Assembly: GCA_021234155.1 (NCBI GenBank)
Contig: JAJEKV010000016.1
Coordinates: 20,775,863-20,839,862, forward strand
Direction of reading: 5' to 3'
Source of the DNA: Isoetes taiwanensis
Lineage: Eukaryota > Streptophyta > Lycopodiopsida > Isoetales > Isoetaceae
Length of the DNA stretch: 64,000 nucleotides
Shown here: positions 41,546-53,444 of the stretch, one piece after another
How the letters are laid out: every line of letters begins with the position of its first letter
How positions within the stretch are numbered: position 1 is the first letter of the stretch
The notes under the pieces: model-generated
The model's database searches: none
Told to the model about the DNA's origin: nothing
Seen by the model: the letters and a program-made list of their open reading frames with translations, nothing else
Program-made: the position numbers and the translations under genes

Positions 41546-41699
41546 TAGCTTAAGTTATCAAATTCAAGGGACCAACCAAACTATTCAGTTCTCTCTACCC
41601 ATGCTGTTTAAAATACGGACCAAGGGAGTCAAAAGGGACTACTAAAGTTACACAAATGCTTATGTTAACGTTACTCTGTTGGACATCTCGTGAGTAGAC

Positions 41700-42300
41700 T
41701 GGCCATCAATGGTCCATTTAAGATATGAAAGAGTGTAAGGGATTACAGATCCATCCAAATTCCATGATATTAGATGTATCTAAGAGGTCTAGAGTTGGAC
41801 TACATTCTGATATGTTATTTCAGTAAAAAAAATTGAACACAGTAGAGTGTTAAACATAGGGGGGTTTGGAGACAAAAATGGTCCATGATAGTTCCTGAAT
41901 TGGTTCATCATATGCCTGGATTTAATTCTGTTCCAGTCCAAACTTGGTGCATTTTAAGACCATAAATGGTTCAACTTTGTACCTTTTTAAAGATCCGAAA
42001 TGCTCTGAAATCCTTCATTGCAACATATAACTTGCAATAAGAATACCATAAAATTCACTTAGATTAGATCTACATATCTATCACGCATACACAATCAAAG
42101 AAATGAGGAAATTGAACCCTCCTAACACCACTTTTCATACCTGCACACATGCATACTGAAATTCAATTAACAACAAGGGCATGAAATGTTGGTTGCATTT
42201 CCATATAAAGGAAATCCAATCAACATTTCAACACCCCAACAAAACATATAATCTGCAATGATTTGTACCTGTGAGACATGCATTTGGTAATTCAAGACGC
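41700..42300. other. Intergenic, nothing recognised
   Basis: AT-rich sequence with no coding, repeat or RNA signature identified. Confidence 0.3.
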
Positions 42301-42311
42301 TTGGCATATCA

Positions 42312-42455
42312 TCATGTCACCCATGGAAAACCAAAGTTGCACATTTTTTTTTTTTTTTTTTTGGCCTAGTCAAAAGTTTATAAAGTCGGTATATGTTTCT
42401 TTTATATTTGTTTTTATGGTTTCGGAAGATTTCTTGATTGTCGACTTGGTATGGA
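42312..42455 (+). repeat. Dispersed repeat, inverted copy of 2645-2800
   Basis: It runs from CCATGGAAAACCAAAGTTGC through a T run and GGCCTAGTCAAAAGTTTATA to GTCGACTTGGTA. The 48 bp palindrome lies about 90 bases downstream. Confidence 0.75.
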
Positions 42456-42546
42456 CGAATGCTTATTGCATTCGAACAATTTGGGAAAAGGAATCATATT
42501 GTAAAGACAATTCTATCCATAATCACTTTGAATCTAAACTTATGTA

Positions 42547-42596
42547 TACAAGAAACTTATCGCGGCGGCCTAGCGGCCGCCGCGAACGTTTCTCTT
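42547..42596 (+). repeat. 48-50 bp GC-core palindromic repeat, copy 3
   Basis: It has the same ends as the other copies (TACAAGAAAC... and ...GTTTCTCTT). The arms CGCGGCGGCC and GGCCGCCGCG are separated by TAGC here instead of AA. Orientation is as in copy 1. Confidence 0.8.
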
Positions 42597-42599
42597 CAC

Positions 42600-45335
42600 T
42601 AACTCATCTATACGTGGTAGAACATGCAGGATTTGAACCTACACTTTTTTTTTTCCTTTGTGTTCAGCGCCTGAATTTGCCCATTTATGCCTAGCAAAAT
42701 TGCCCGTTTTCGTGCACTGCCTCTTCTGGCCTTGCCGCCAGAGACTTTACTGCGTGGAATGACCCTCCTGATGGCAATTACCTAATACGTAAATACACCA
42801 ATGGGTGTTGATGCGTTAGCATCTTGTTTCGAATTATAGCTAGCCCATAGCCTATGGGATAAAAAAAAAAAAAGGTCAAAAGAAAAGGTCAAGTGGCCGA
42901 CATGGCCATTCTGCGGCCATGGCCAGTAACTTCCACAGTCGCCGCGCAGCCGCCGGATCTCCGACCCCTTATATACCATGCCCACTTTTTTTTCTCCATC
43001 TCACTCTGTTCAATTAAGCATTTCTTACAGCATTTCTTCTTCAATCCAACAATCCTTGCATTCCTTACAGGATTTCTTCTTCAATACCTTGTTTACGTAA
43101 AAAATTCCTTTCTCTCGCTTTCTTTAATCTTATGGCCCTCTTGACAAAGGTCTGCTGGACCTTGATAATGATCGAAAAATGCCAGGCTATTAAGTCTTCC
43201 GGCATATTTCCTTCCACTTCTCCCTCTGCAGGTCACTTTCTTTCTTATAATTTTCCTTTCTGTTGTCAATCTGTTTGCAGTCATTAAAAAGGCACCTGGC
43301 TCGAGCTTAGAAATTAATGGGTTCACTCACTTTCCTTTTTAATATTGGAAGAATTTCCTTTTATGTGGGGATCGTGCTCTTTGCCGTTACGGATTGTTAT
43401 TTCCATTGAGCCATTAGTCCTAGTTTCGGCGCGTAGGCATGATGTTGGTTGTTGATTTGAGCTTTAAATCTTTCGCACAGGCCGACCATTCAAAATTTGA
43501 AGCAATCTTTGGGCTTTTGGTTTTGCTGTTCCATGGACTAATCCGGGCCTACATAGTTTCTGAGGCTTCTGAGGCTTTTGCGGGGTTGCTACATTTAATC
43601 TAGCATCTTCTTCATCTCCCTTCTAATTGGCTTTCCATTCTTTCCTGTAAACTACAGTTTTAATTTTCTTATTCCAGCCTGATGGGCTTAACCCTTTGAT
43701 TTCCAAAGATAACAAAGGTTTTGTAGCGTGAGGCAGCATTTCGGATAGGGAAGAATATGGCGTGCCATGGTCAAGGAAATTGGCATAGGAATGCATCAAA
43801 AGGCCTAAATCTGATAACAGAATCGAAATAAACGAAGGATTATAGTTCGAAATAGATAAAAAGAGGATTTTTTTAGAGCATAACAGAGGATTTTTTTTTA
43901 GAATGTAAAGTTGGGCGCCTAATTTGAAGGAGCCGCATTGAAGGATGCAACGGTTTGCATCGCTGATTGTGTTGTTTGCATGGCCAGCAATAAATAAGTT
44001 GTCCGGGCGAAGATGGTTGGCAGGGGAAGGATAATCCAGAGCTTGGCCAAGGCGCTATCTTTTCCTCTGCAAAGCTTTGGGAAGCTCTTCGGAGGGCAGA
44101 GGCTGCGAGATTCAGCTATGGCAGTGGCACACGCAACCCTTTTGCAAGCCTTTTCCAAAACTTCATGACAAATCGCCCGAAAGGAATTGAGCACCGCTGA
44201 ACAATATGATACTATAGCTTTGCTGTGTTTGAAAGCAGGAGGTTCGCAAAAAAATTCCATCTCCAATCTCCAGGTGTGACTTTGATCCGCCATAGCCAAA
44301 GCAGAGCAGTAGCAGAGCACGAAACATGGGCCGGAGTCTTTGTTGCAGCGCAATGCTTGAGTGCACAGCAGATTAGGGTTCCTGGATCCCAGCCGGAATG
44401 GTTTCCTCATCGGCCCTTGCAAGACATCACTCAAGTTTGAGACCAAATCCAGTATGACGTCACTGCATTTATTAGGTTTTATTAATTGCTTGTAGACACG
44501 TGTCACCACTAAATAGCTTCAAACAAAATAGCAGCAAATAAATACCTTCAAACAAAAAATGAAACTGCTTTATATATGAGTGATAGCCTTATTCCCATCA
44601 ATGATTGCAAATTTTCAATTGGAGAAAATCATTGGAACTTACATGTATTAACCACATTACAAACCCACACATAAATATGAACTACTATTGATGGATGCCA
44701 AAGCATTGATTGAGTGTAACACACTTACAATGGCCTCTTTGTATGCAAATACCCCTTCCCATTGTATGGGAGTACTTGGTGCAGATATTGTTAGGATTGT
44801 TCATGTTATAATTTGATCCTGCTTGAGATTGAGGATAAGAGCATAAGGTTAAAAATTACTTAGCCTAAACTAATGGTGATGGTTATATATTCATAAGGGT
44901 GACCTTAGACCATAGGTTCGAAGACATTTTATATTTATGGCAAACAATGTTAATGGGGACACCTAATATGTGACTAAGGGGGAAAGATTATTTAAATTTC
45001 CTGTTTGAGCATTCCAGGATAAGGCTAGCTCGATCGGTCTGCCTCAGCGGCAGGATCCAGCGCTATAACACAATAAAGAAGGATTGAACTGTGTATCGGG
45101 AATGTACAGACTGTATGCAAGTGTTGGATTGATAATCCGATCAAGTGCTTGGGCTTTCGGGAGCTAGTCAACCAAGCTATAGTAGCTTGGTCAATACCAT
45201 TGCTACAGTGAGTTCACTGTAGCAATTATAAGGTTTGTGAAAATTTGATTAAGTTGTGAAGTTATACTCAAGTGGAAATTAGCTAGAAACTATTGCTTAA
45301 CTCTATTCAATTTAATCTTTGAATAGATTATCTGG
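42600..45335. other. Intergenic; one doubtful 196-codon frame
   Basis: The minus-strand frame 44509-43919 is open for 196 codons but has low-complexity, cysteine-rich content and no recognisable domain; it may be spurious. A duplicated CATTTCTTCTTCAATAC-like segment lies at about 43030-43090. No other structure was found. Confidence 0.25.
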
Positions 45336-45340
45336 AGCAT

Positions 45341-45465
45341 GTCCTTAATATATAAGACACCTCTTTATATGTTTTGTTTTCCACTGCACTACACCAAAAA
45401 CCAAGAATAGTAAGAATAGTATGATCTGCAAAAAATCGAACATTGGGCCATGAAAGTCCATCATG
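45341..45465 (+). repeat. Dispersed repeat, copy 2 of the 1810-1965 element
   Basis: CATGTCCTTAATATATAAGA through TATGATCTGCAAAAAATCG to CATCATGAGAAATTC, colinear with 1810-1965. The sequence diverges on both sides. Confidence 0.7.
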
Positions 45466-45479
45466 AGAAATTCGCTGAG

Positions 45480-46600
45480 AAAAAAGTAAATGCCCCGCCA
45501 TTGGTCTCGATCTTGGTACTCCCTGTTTTTGTCTCGATCATGTTGAGATTGTTACAAACGACTGGGATAAAGGACTATCCTTCATATGTGGTCGTATTAG
45601 AGATGCAGCCAAGAATCAAGTGGCCATGAACCCTATCAATGCCATTTTTTGGTTAGAATGCTTTTAAATCTCGGATTTTTATGTGAAGCAAAATACAAAA
45701 TCTCTACTTTTAAATAAAATCGACCTTAAAGAGATGTATCAAGCAGGATCTTTACATGATATCTTTTTTTGAGAGCTCCCTGAAAACATGGAGATAAATT
45801 AAATCGATTGGCTCTCATTTGCTGTCGTATTTTGTGGTGAGGACTTTTCGTGGAAGAAAAAGCGACATAAAATTGTACAGAACCAGCTTAAGACAGGTCC
45901 GATCTCTACCCCTCAAAGTCTTATTGGCTTAGATGTCCAAAAAGAAGTGGCTAGAGATTTTTTTTTTTCTTTTTTTAATTGAAAGATGCTTTCCTTCATA
46001 ATGGGTTTATGTGTACAACTCAATTCTATGTGATATCAAGACATCCACAACATCTTAACGACTGTGCAGAGTTAATCACATAACAAGACTAAACGTGCCA
46101 CACATCATAACTAACTAAAGAAATGGTTGTTGAGCCACTCTTTGATCTGTCGCAACTTGAACCTGTTTACTTAGCTTAGATTTAAGAGATATCAAAATCC
46201 TGGTGGAGTGCGAATAATTCTGTGAGAAGACAAAAGCCCAAGCCTCTTCCAAATACTCTAGAGCAGCCATTCCTTACACAAATGCACAGCATCCCTTTTT
46301 AATACCGACCATCCCCTAGGGTAAATTCCCAACACAATATTTACAACTGGACAAGATAATTCAAAAATTTCTTTCACTCGGTCCCAAGCTGATTGGACGT
46401 CTCTGCATTTTATGAAGCAATGCTCAATAGACTCCTCCGTGCAATCACACGTAGGACAGATAGGACTAACTTGTGAGTTGAATTAGACACTAGTGCCGTG
46501 GAAAAAGAACGTTACTGGACTTTCTCGGATGTCAGAGTGGGCCTCAGTGTCGACCTACTTTCCCACACGAAATTAAGTCCAGGAAGAGGACTTACTTTCC
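45480..46600. other. Degraded sequence, possible retroelement remnant
   Basis: On the minus strand, 46240-46470 reads in pieces like a zinc-binding reverse-transcriptase region (ECLFHKMQRRPISLGP, HCFIKC...W), reminiscent of LINE zf-RVT modules. Frame is not maintained and the assignment is weak. Confidence 0.25.
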
Positions 46601-46699
46601 CGGTCAAGGTCTTTGAAGAATTGTAGGCATCATAATACCTTATGCAAGACCTCGTCCTGGTTCCTGTACACCTCATATCTAGTGGACGACTTGCCCACT

Positions 46700-48789
46700 T
46701 TTAAGCAATATTTGAAGCGGTATGCGGTACAATTCAAGAGCCATGGTATGCGGTCCAATGCAGCAGTCTGCAATCCTTGTTTGGGTAACTTGTCACCATG
46801 GCCGAGTTAGCGCTCTTGAACTTGAAGAGCATGACCTCAGTGGAGCTCTTCCAGCCAGTCTATGGAATCTCTCCTACCTCACTACTCTTGACCTCTACTT
46901 TAACGTGGAGCTAACAGGAAATATTCCTTCCGAAATAGGTTATCTTCGGCGGTTAACATATCTAGACTTCGATTACTGTAACTTCACAGGTAACACTCCT
47001 TCTGGAATTAAGATAGGATAGCTTTAGCTGTTAAACATCTCATATCTTGTAGCTTGACAGGTACTTTCCCTTCTTCTATCTGGAACTTAACCGCGCTCAT
47101 AGACCTACACTTATCAGGAAATTCCTTTGACATCAGCAACTCGAAGCACTGAATTTCGCAGGCAGATGGGTAACTCACTCTGTATCCAGAACCCAAATTA
47201 GAGGCCGCATTCCAGAAAGTCTTGGCAATTGCACAAAACTTCAGATGATAGATTTGGGATGGAATTTGTTAACTGAAACCATCCCTGCTGCGGTATGGCA
47301 AAGTTTATATAATTTGGAGGCGATTGGTTTATCATACAATAGCTTTAGCTGTTCTCTTGCTTATATGCTTGCAGAGCTTAGCAACTGCACAAAGCTTTCT
47401 ATCTTAGACCTGGGAAATAATATGCTGAGTGGGACCATCCCAGTGGATTGGCAACGTTTACCTAATCTGGCAGTTCTTGATTTGCCTCACAATGACTTGA
47501 CAGGTTCTTTTCCTCCTAATATGCCCCCAGGTTGGAGCAATTTGATGCGGCTTACTCTACAAGGTAATAGATTGAGTGGCAATCTTCCTGCATATTTGGG
47601 CAGCCTGCCTAAATTAATATTTCTTAGGTTGAACAGCAACAACTTCCATGGGAGAATACCTTCTAGTTTTCGTAGGATTTCCCAAGTGAGAAGTCCTCCA
47701 AGGCAGAGGCAGAATAATTTCATTTATTTCGATGTATCATCGAACAATCTCACAGGTCCTCTGCCATCTGGTCTTAGTGCAAAATACTACTTCAATGTTT
47801 CTTTCAATTATTTCGAAGGTGAAGTTTTCCTCTCGATCTTTTCTTCTTCAGCGAACTGTATTATAGACTTGTCCTACAATCAGTTCGACAAGATAAATCC
47901 CCTTCAAATTCACAACTCTTCAATGGAATCTTATATTGATGTGAGCAATAACAGACTTGCAGGAGATATGCAATACTTCTGCCTGCTGCCAGGTCTAGCA
48001 CTTTTAGATGCATCAAGCAATAGAATGACAGGGGGGTTGCCAATGTGTCTATTCAACATGCCAAAACTTCAGGTGCTAGTCATCTTCAACAACAGCTTCT
48101 CTTCCCCTTTCCCAAATATCACTAACCTTCAAGGCTTCCGAAACAATGGTTTGGATGATTTTTTGGTTTCCCCAGAATTCGAAATTCCAGGTACCCCTTT
48201 TTCCATTATATTCACTCTAGTTTTTCAGTTTAGAATACGTACCAAGGGAGTCAAAAGGACCTACCAGAGTTACAGAAATGCTTATGTTAACCTTACTCTG
48301 TTGGACATCTCGTTAAATAATTTCAATGGACCCATTCCAAGTGCTCTTGCAAGTCTAAATCTCAGATACTTGAATCTTTCTTTCAATAAATTTGATGGAC
48401 TAGTTCCAGAAGGACTAGCCAAGATATCTGTTCTAGAAAGCTTGGACCTATCGAATAATCAACTTACAGGCTCAGTTTCTCCTCTCTTTTGCCCTCTTGG
48501 ACTATCAATTTTCAACTTATCTCAGAATCAGTTGGAGGGAGAGGTGCCAAATTTTTGCTGCACTAAGTATGATAAGACCTCGTTCCTTCATAATCCAGAA
48601 CTTTGTGGCTGCCCTCCTCTTAAACCATGCAAGGCGCCATCTCCTGATCAACATTTTGTTGCAGCTCTAAGTGGCGAATATTTCTTGATAATGTATCAAT
48701 AATTACCGGCCTCTATCATTGGCTTCTTTATTGGGTTCTTTCCTACTTTATATATTTGTTGTAAAGCCAAAAGAAGGCTGCGAAATTAG
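46700..48789 (+). pseudogene. LRR receptor-like protein (RLP) with stop before the membrane segment
   Basis: The N-terminal cap (WVTCHHGRVSALELEEHDLS) and first repeats end in frame breaks at about 47021-47230. From 47245 a 485-codon frame carries roughly fifteen LRRs of the extracellular plant type (LxxLxxLDLxxNxLxGxIP), for example LPNLAVLDLPHNDLTGSFPP and KISVLESLDLSNNQLTGSVS, then a C-terminal cap with NPELCGCPPLKPC. TAA at 48700-48702 is followed in the same frame by SIIGFFIGFFPTLYICC and a basic tail KAKRRLRN ending at 48789. That is a single membrane helix and short cytoplasmic tail with no kinase, as in RLPs. RLPs sense ligands at the plasma membrane with co-receptor kinases. As read, it would be a secreted or dead protein. 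Confidence 0.8.
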
Positions 48790-49079
48790 AATCTTCCGAG
48801 GGTCGAAATAATCGGCTTCTTCTCCGGAATTTCCCATTAAAGTTGTTAAAATCCGATATGTTAAAGTAGATATCGAAGAATTTCAGGTCAAAATTTTGTG
48901 AAAATAATATAACATCTCCGAGATTAGAGGTTTTTTTTCTTTTTTAACCCTATAAGTATAAATAAGGAGCGGCATTTTTTATGGTTGATGCAAAATCTAA
49001 GTTGGAGGCCTATGCATAAAGGTTGTGAATTTACTATTTGAAGTGTATTAATTATTTCAAGGAAGTATGTTCTATAAGG

Positions 49080-49440
49080 AAATACCTTGTTAGTGAAAGC
49101 CAAGGTGACTCACAATGGAAGCCTCACAATTGAGTATGTTTTTTTGATATCTTGCTACTAAGAGGCCAAGATAGACTCACAATGGAAGCCTTATACTTGA
49201 ATCATGATAACAAATGGTCAATTCCCATGTTGTTATTTGAAAAAATTAATAAGATCAGAAAAGAAGAAGAAGAAGCAAGCCTTAAAATCGAATGGTGGTA
49301 GCTCCATGTTTTTGAAAGGCAAAGGAGTTGCCATCCATGTTGAATGGCAATCATTCATCTAAACATTAATTTTTTTTTCTTACCCATTCACTAAAAGAAT
49401 TTGCAGATGCGACAAACAAGCACATCTTGTCATAATTTTT
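49080..49440 (-). repeat. Dispersed repeat, inverted copy of the 19020-19330 element and of 12920-12965
   Basis: The minus strand contains CAAAAACATGGAGCTACC, TTTTAAGGCTTGCTTC and GAGGCTTCCATTGTGAG as at 19035-19280. Near 49385-49440 it matches the flank of the 12.2 kb satellite (GACAAGATGTGCTTGTTTGT; TTCTTTTAGTGAATGG). This links the satellite and the 19 kb repeat into one family. Confidence 0.7.
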
Positions 49441-49930
49441 GCCTTTTTATATCACATTGACCCTGAATTTAAAAACAAGTGCTAAGTCCTGGCCCCTTAT
49501 GTATAGAGATATTGGACCCCATGTTTCCTCTAGATTGATTGGTTGGGGGCCATACACGTCTACGCTTTTTGTATAAGCCGGTATAAGCACATGGAGTGTT
49601 TCGAGTCTTTGGTTGATGGCCCTTTATGTATAGAGAAATTGGACTATGTGTTTTTTTCCAGAAGAATGAGTGTTGAGACCTTTAAATTGATTGGGGGAGG
49701 CCCATGCTTATCTGCATTTTTGTATGAGCACATAAAGAAATTGGAACCCATGCTTTTCTTAGAAGAATGAATGCTAAGTCCTTTAAATTGAGTGTTTGGA
49801 TTTTTTGTGTTTGGAATCTTTGGTCAATGGCCCTTTATGTATACAGAGATTGGACCCCATGTTTGTCTTAAAAGGATTGAGTGCCAAGTCCTTTAAATTG
49901 ATTGGTGGTGGGACATACTCATCTACGTTA

Positions 49931-51772
49931 CTAGTAATGGTGCCCAGCGTTGCTGGGCATAAGTTGGGAACCTGTGCGGACGAAAACCTATTCAGCTCAG
50001 ATTCATTTTCATAAATCTAATATAATAGAAACTAAGCCCAGCATTGCTGAGCTTTAAGAGGTTTTTGTACATTCGACACCCTTCCTCTTCCCTTTGCCTT
50101 TTCCTCTATCCTTCATTTTCCTTTTTCCTCGTTTCTCTACATACTTTCCTTTTTCCTTTTCCCTTTTTTTTTCTCATTTTCCTACACATCTTATTTTTCC
50201 CTTTTCTCTTTTTTCCCTTTTTTTATCCCCTTCTCCCTTCTCCCTTCACTTCCCTTCCGTTTCCCGTTTCCCTTTTCCCTTTTTTCCTTCCCTTTTTTAT
50301 GACTGACTTTTTCCGTTTCATTCTTTGCCCGCCCTTCCCATTTTTCCCTTTTCTTTTCCCCTTCCTTTTCCTTTCCTTTTTCACTTCCCCTTTTCCCACG
50401 TCTTTTCTTCGTTCTCTTTTTCGCACATTTTCATGTGCCCTATTTCTTCCTTTCCCCATCCTCTTCCTCTTTATCCTTTCCTTTTTTCGCTTCTCTTTTT
50501 CCATTTCCATTTCCCCTTTTCCTCATGCCCATTTTCCCTTCCCTTCCCCCTTTTCCCCTTCCTTTTTCTTTTTCCTTTTCCTTCTCTTTCCATTCTTTCA
50601 CCACCCTTTCACTTTTTCCCGTGCCTTTTTTTTCCTTTCTTTTCCTCCTTTTTCATTTTCTCTTTCCCTATGCCTCTTTCTATTCCTTTTTCTCTATCTT
50701 TTTTATGTGTCCACCCTCTCCCCTTTTTTCCTTTTGCACTTTCCCCTTTCCTCTTTTTCTTTTTTCTTTTTCCTTTTTTCCTTTTCCCGTGCTCTTTTTC
50801 CTCTTTCCTCACCCTTTCCCTCTTCCCTTTTTTTCCCGTGCCCTTTTCCCATTCCTCTTCCTCTTTTTCAATTCCTTGCTCCTCACCCTTCTCCTGTACC
50901 CTTTTCCCCTCCTTTTTCCTCCTTTTCTGACCCTTTCCCTCTTTTCCTTTTCTCGGCCTTTTTTCTTTCCCTTTTCCTAATGAACTTTTTCCTTTCTGTT
51001 TTCCTCCTTTCTCGATCCTTTCCCCCTTCCTCTTTTATCCGTGCCCTTTTCCCCCTTCCTTCACCCTTTCTCCTTTCCTTTTCCCATGCACTTTCCACAT
51101 TTTTTCTCTTTCCTTTTTTCTATGCGTGTTTACCTTTTCCCCCCACCCTTTTCCTCTTCCCCCGTTTCTATTTTCCATGTCTTTTTTTCCTCTTCCCTTT
51201 TTTCTCGTGCCCTTTTCCCCTTCTATTTTCTCATTTCCCTCTTCCTTTTTTTGATGCCCTTTTGCCACGTTCTATTTCCTCCTTTGCCCCTCCCTTTTTC
51301 TTTCTCCTTTCACTTTCCCTTGTTCCCTTTCCTTCTCCCCATCCTTTTCCCTTTTCCTTTTCCCATGGCTTTTTTTTTCCTTCCTTTCCCCATTCTTTCC
51401 CCTTTTCCCATGCCATTTCCCCTTCCATTTTCCCCTTTACATCTTTCCCTTGTCCTCGTGCCCTTTTCTAAGGTTCCCTTCCCCGTCCCCTTTGATTTTT
51501 TCTTTCCCTTTCCCTTTTCCCATACATATTTCTCTTCTCTTATATCCACCCTTTTCTCATTTTCCCTTTTCCCCTGCCTTTTTGACCTTTCCTCCTCTCT
51601 TTTTCTTCCCCCCCCCTTCCTTTACCCTTTCGCCATAAGAGATCAAAACATGACCAATCATGGTGGTAGGAAGTTGTGCGAGAAATCTTGGCCCTTGGAT
51701 GCATTGAGATGATCTCGCCCGCTCACATTAGGGCTTGATCCAAGAATTACGGTATAACATTATAATATAAGA
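49931..51772 (-). mobile_element. Non-autonomous Helitron, 1842 bp
   Basis: Read on the minus strand, the element begins TCTTATATTATAATG (5' end at 51772) after host A. It ends with a hairpin GCCCAGC-AAC-GCTGGGC (49942-49958), seven bases, and CTAG (49934-49931), then host T. The 5' TC, 3' hairpin plus CTAG, insertion between A and T and absence of target duplication are the Helitron criteria, and all are met. The empty site is reconstructed by comparison with satellite units. There is no Rep/helicase coding; the interior is mostly polypyrimidine. A second hairpin-like GCCCAGCATTGCTGAGC lies internally at 50037. Confidence 0.85.
50060..51620 (+). repeat. About 1.5 kb polypyrimidine tract
   Basis: Almost pure C/T on the plus strand, built from CCCTTTTTCC-like words without a fixed period, with occasional CATG or GTGCCC interruptions. 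Such tracts can form triplex (H-DNA). Long open frames here (up to 475 codons, Phe/Ser/Pro-only composition, and Lys/Arg/Glu on the other strand) are compositional artefacts. Confidence 0.9.
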
Positions 51773-51989
51773 TTATATAAGCACATCAAGTGTTTGGAAC
51801 CTTTGGCCAATGGCCGATTATGTATAGAGTAATTGGACCCTATGTTTTTTCTCAGAAGAATGCGTGCTAAGTCAAATTGATTGGTGGTTTATAAAAGCAT
51901 ATGGAGTGTTTGACATCTTTAGCCGATCTCTTCCTATGTGTAGAGAAATTGGACCCCATATATTTTTCCTTAGAAGAATAGAACAGAAT

Positions 51990-52650
51990 GGAATGTATGT
52001 TTTTCGTCCACAGAGACCAATTGGCCTATGGAACCCAAACAAAGAGAGCAACAAGTGTATTACTGTGAAGATGATTTTTCGGGAAACAACCTTGGCAGTA
52101 ATAAGTATGCTGGCAGGCTGTACAATGATATCATATAACAGGTGTCGGTATTGTATTGGGGTCTTGGAATTTGTGTATGGATGTTATGTACATCGCTATA
52201 GGTGCTCGTGCCTAAGACAATGTAGCGTTGAAGACATAGATTAACAACAAAATTGAATCGAATGGGGAAACAATCCCATTGAAATAATCAACTATTTGTA
52301 GTGTTATGTTCTTGAAAGCTAATTGTAATGGCATCTTTTGCCCAAAATGCCAAAGATCCACAAAAGTAGAGACATACGAAAAATGTAGCAACTTGCAAAC
52401 AAACAAATTAGCATCTCAAAACCTTTATGCTCATTTGCCAAATAAGGATAAAAAAATTGTATGCTCATCTGCCAGATAAGGATAAGAAGATAATAGTGCA
52501 TAATGGCAATGACATATAAAAACCCAAGGAGATTATTTGTATAGTGCAAATGGAAATTAGAGAAACAATATGTAGCATAATGAATGAATTGCTAGAAGCA
52601 TGCCTCGGTGTTGTTGCATATATCATCTCTACATTCAAAGAGTCTGAACT
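51990..52650. other. No recognised gene
   Basis: AT-rich. A local duplication TGCTCATYTGCCARATAAGG lies at about 52428 and 52463. Nothing else was found. Confidence 0.3.
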
Positions 52651-52659
52651 TGGATATAA

Positions 52660-53440
52660 ATTGACATTCCATGATATCTTCATTACAGGAGACTAGTTAT
52701 AAAGAGACCCTTTCAAATGAAGATAGAGAATTCAAAATTCTTAAGGCCCAGGAAAAAGCAATGAAGTGGGATATAGATCAGCTGCAAACTGAAGGAGCTT
52801 GGCATCCAAATCAGGCTCCTTTGTTTAGCTTCTTGTATATTGCACAGTGGAATGTTGGTAGACAAATCACTCGTAATGTGTTCAGGTCTTCTGACTAGAT
52901 ACTTCCCGTACAAGTTCACTGTCCTCACAATTTCACCATCCTGTAAGCAATGTGATTAATCAAATGAACACATGTTTTCTTCACAATCTAAGGAGATAAT
53001 ATACCAGTTTACAAATTTCTCCAGAAATAGTGACAATATTGCACTTAGTCCCTTTATCTTGGAGATAAGATAATCTGCATGATCTACCACAATCAAACAT
53101 CGTAATCTACTACAACCAAACAGTTGTATAGGTACTTGCAAAGGCAAAACTGGTTCTCCAGCTATATTTAAGAGGTAAAATCTCTTCAAAGCTTTAGCTA
53201 TATTTTTCATTTTAGGAATGGAGCAGAACTAAATGTTAAGCTTTGTTTTTGAAGACGTGATTTCATTGCCCATCAAGATGGCTCTGATCTTTGTGAAGGG
53301 ATAATGCTCAACCACAGATCTGCAATGCATCGATTTGATGCAATTGCATGCATGTCTTGATCCACCAGCATGATCTAAAGCACAATTATTTGCAAAGGCA
53401 TCAAGCATTGTTTTATCTGCATCATACATTTTCATTATCC
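52660..53440 (-). other. Possible exons of an unidentified minus-strand gene
   Basis: Three minus-strand frames lie in order: 53435-53229 (MLDAFANNCALDHAGGSRHA), 53210-52956 (LLNIAGEPVLPLQVPIQLFG) and about 52940-52820 (GEIVRTVNLYGKYLVRRPEH), the last preceded by an acceptor-like CAG. Residue composition looks coding, but I could not fix introns or recognise the product. It is possibly a gene remnant. Confidence 0.3.
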
Positions 53441-53444
53441 CAAC

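Larger units (their letters stand above)
49480..51985 (-). repeat. Degenerate satellite array, second locus, interrupted by a Helitron
   Basis: Units at 49480-49930 and 51773-51985 share GTATAAGCACATGGAGTGTT, CCCTTTATGTATAGAG, ATTGGACCCCATGTTT and AGAAGAATGAGTGCTAAGTC with the 12.2 kb array, in inverted orientation. The array is broken at 49930/51773. With the intervening 1842 bases removed, ATCTACGTTA joins TTATATAAGCACATC at the same unit length as other copies. Confidence 0.8.

Noticed and set aside
43919-44509. Minus-strand 196-codon frame.
   Set aside because: No recognisable domain, odd composition and no splice or start support; kept only as a note in the intergenic entry.
50044-51712. 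Open frames of 475, 223 and 201 codons (and Lys/Glu-rich ones on the opposite strand).
   Set aside because: They lie in a C/T-only tract where stop codons are rare by composition. The products are Phe/Ser/Pro or Arg/Lys/Glu low-complexity, and the tract is Helitron interior.
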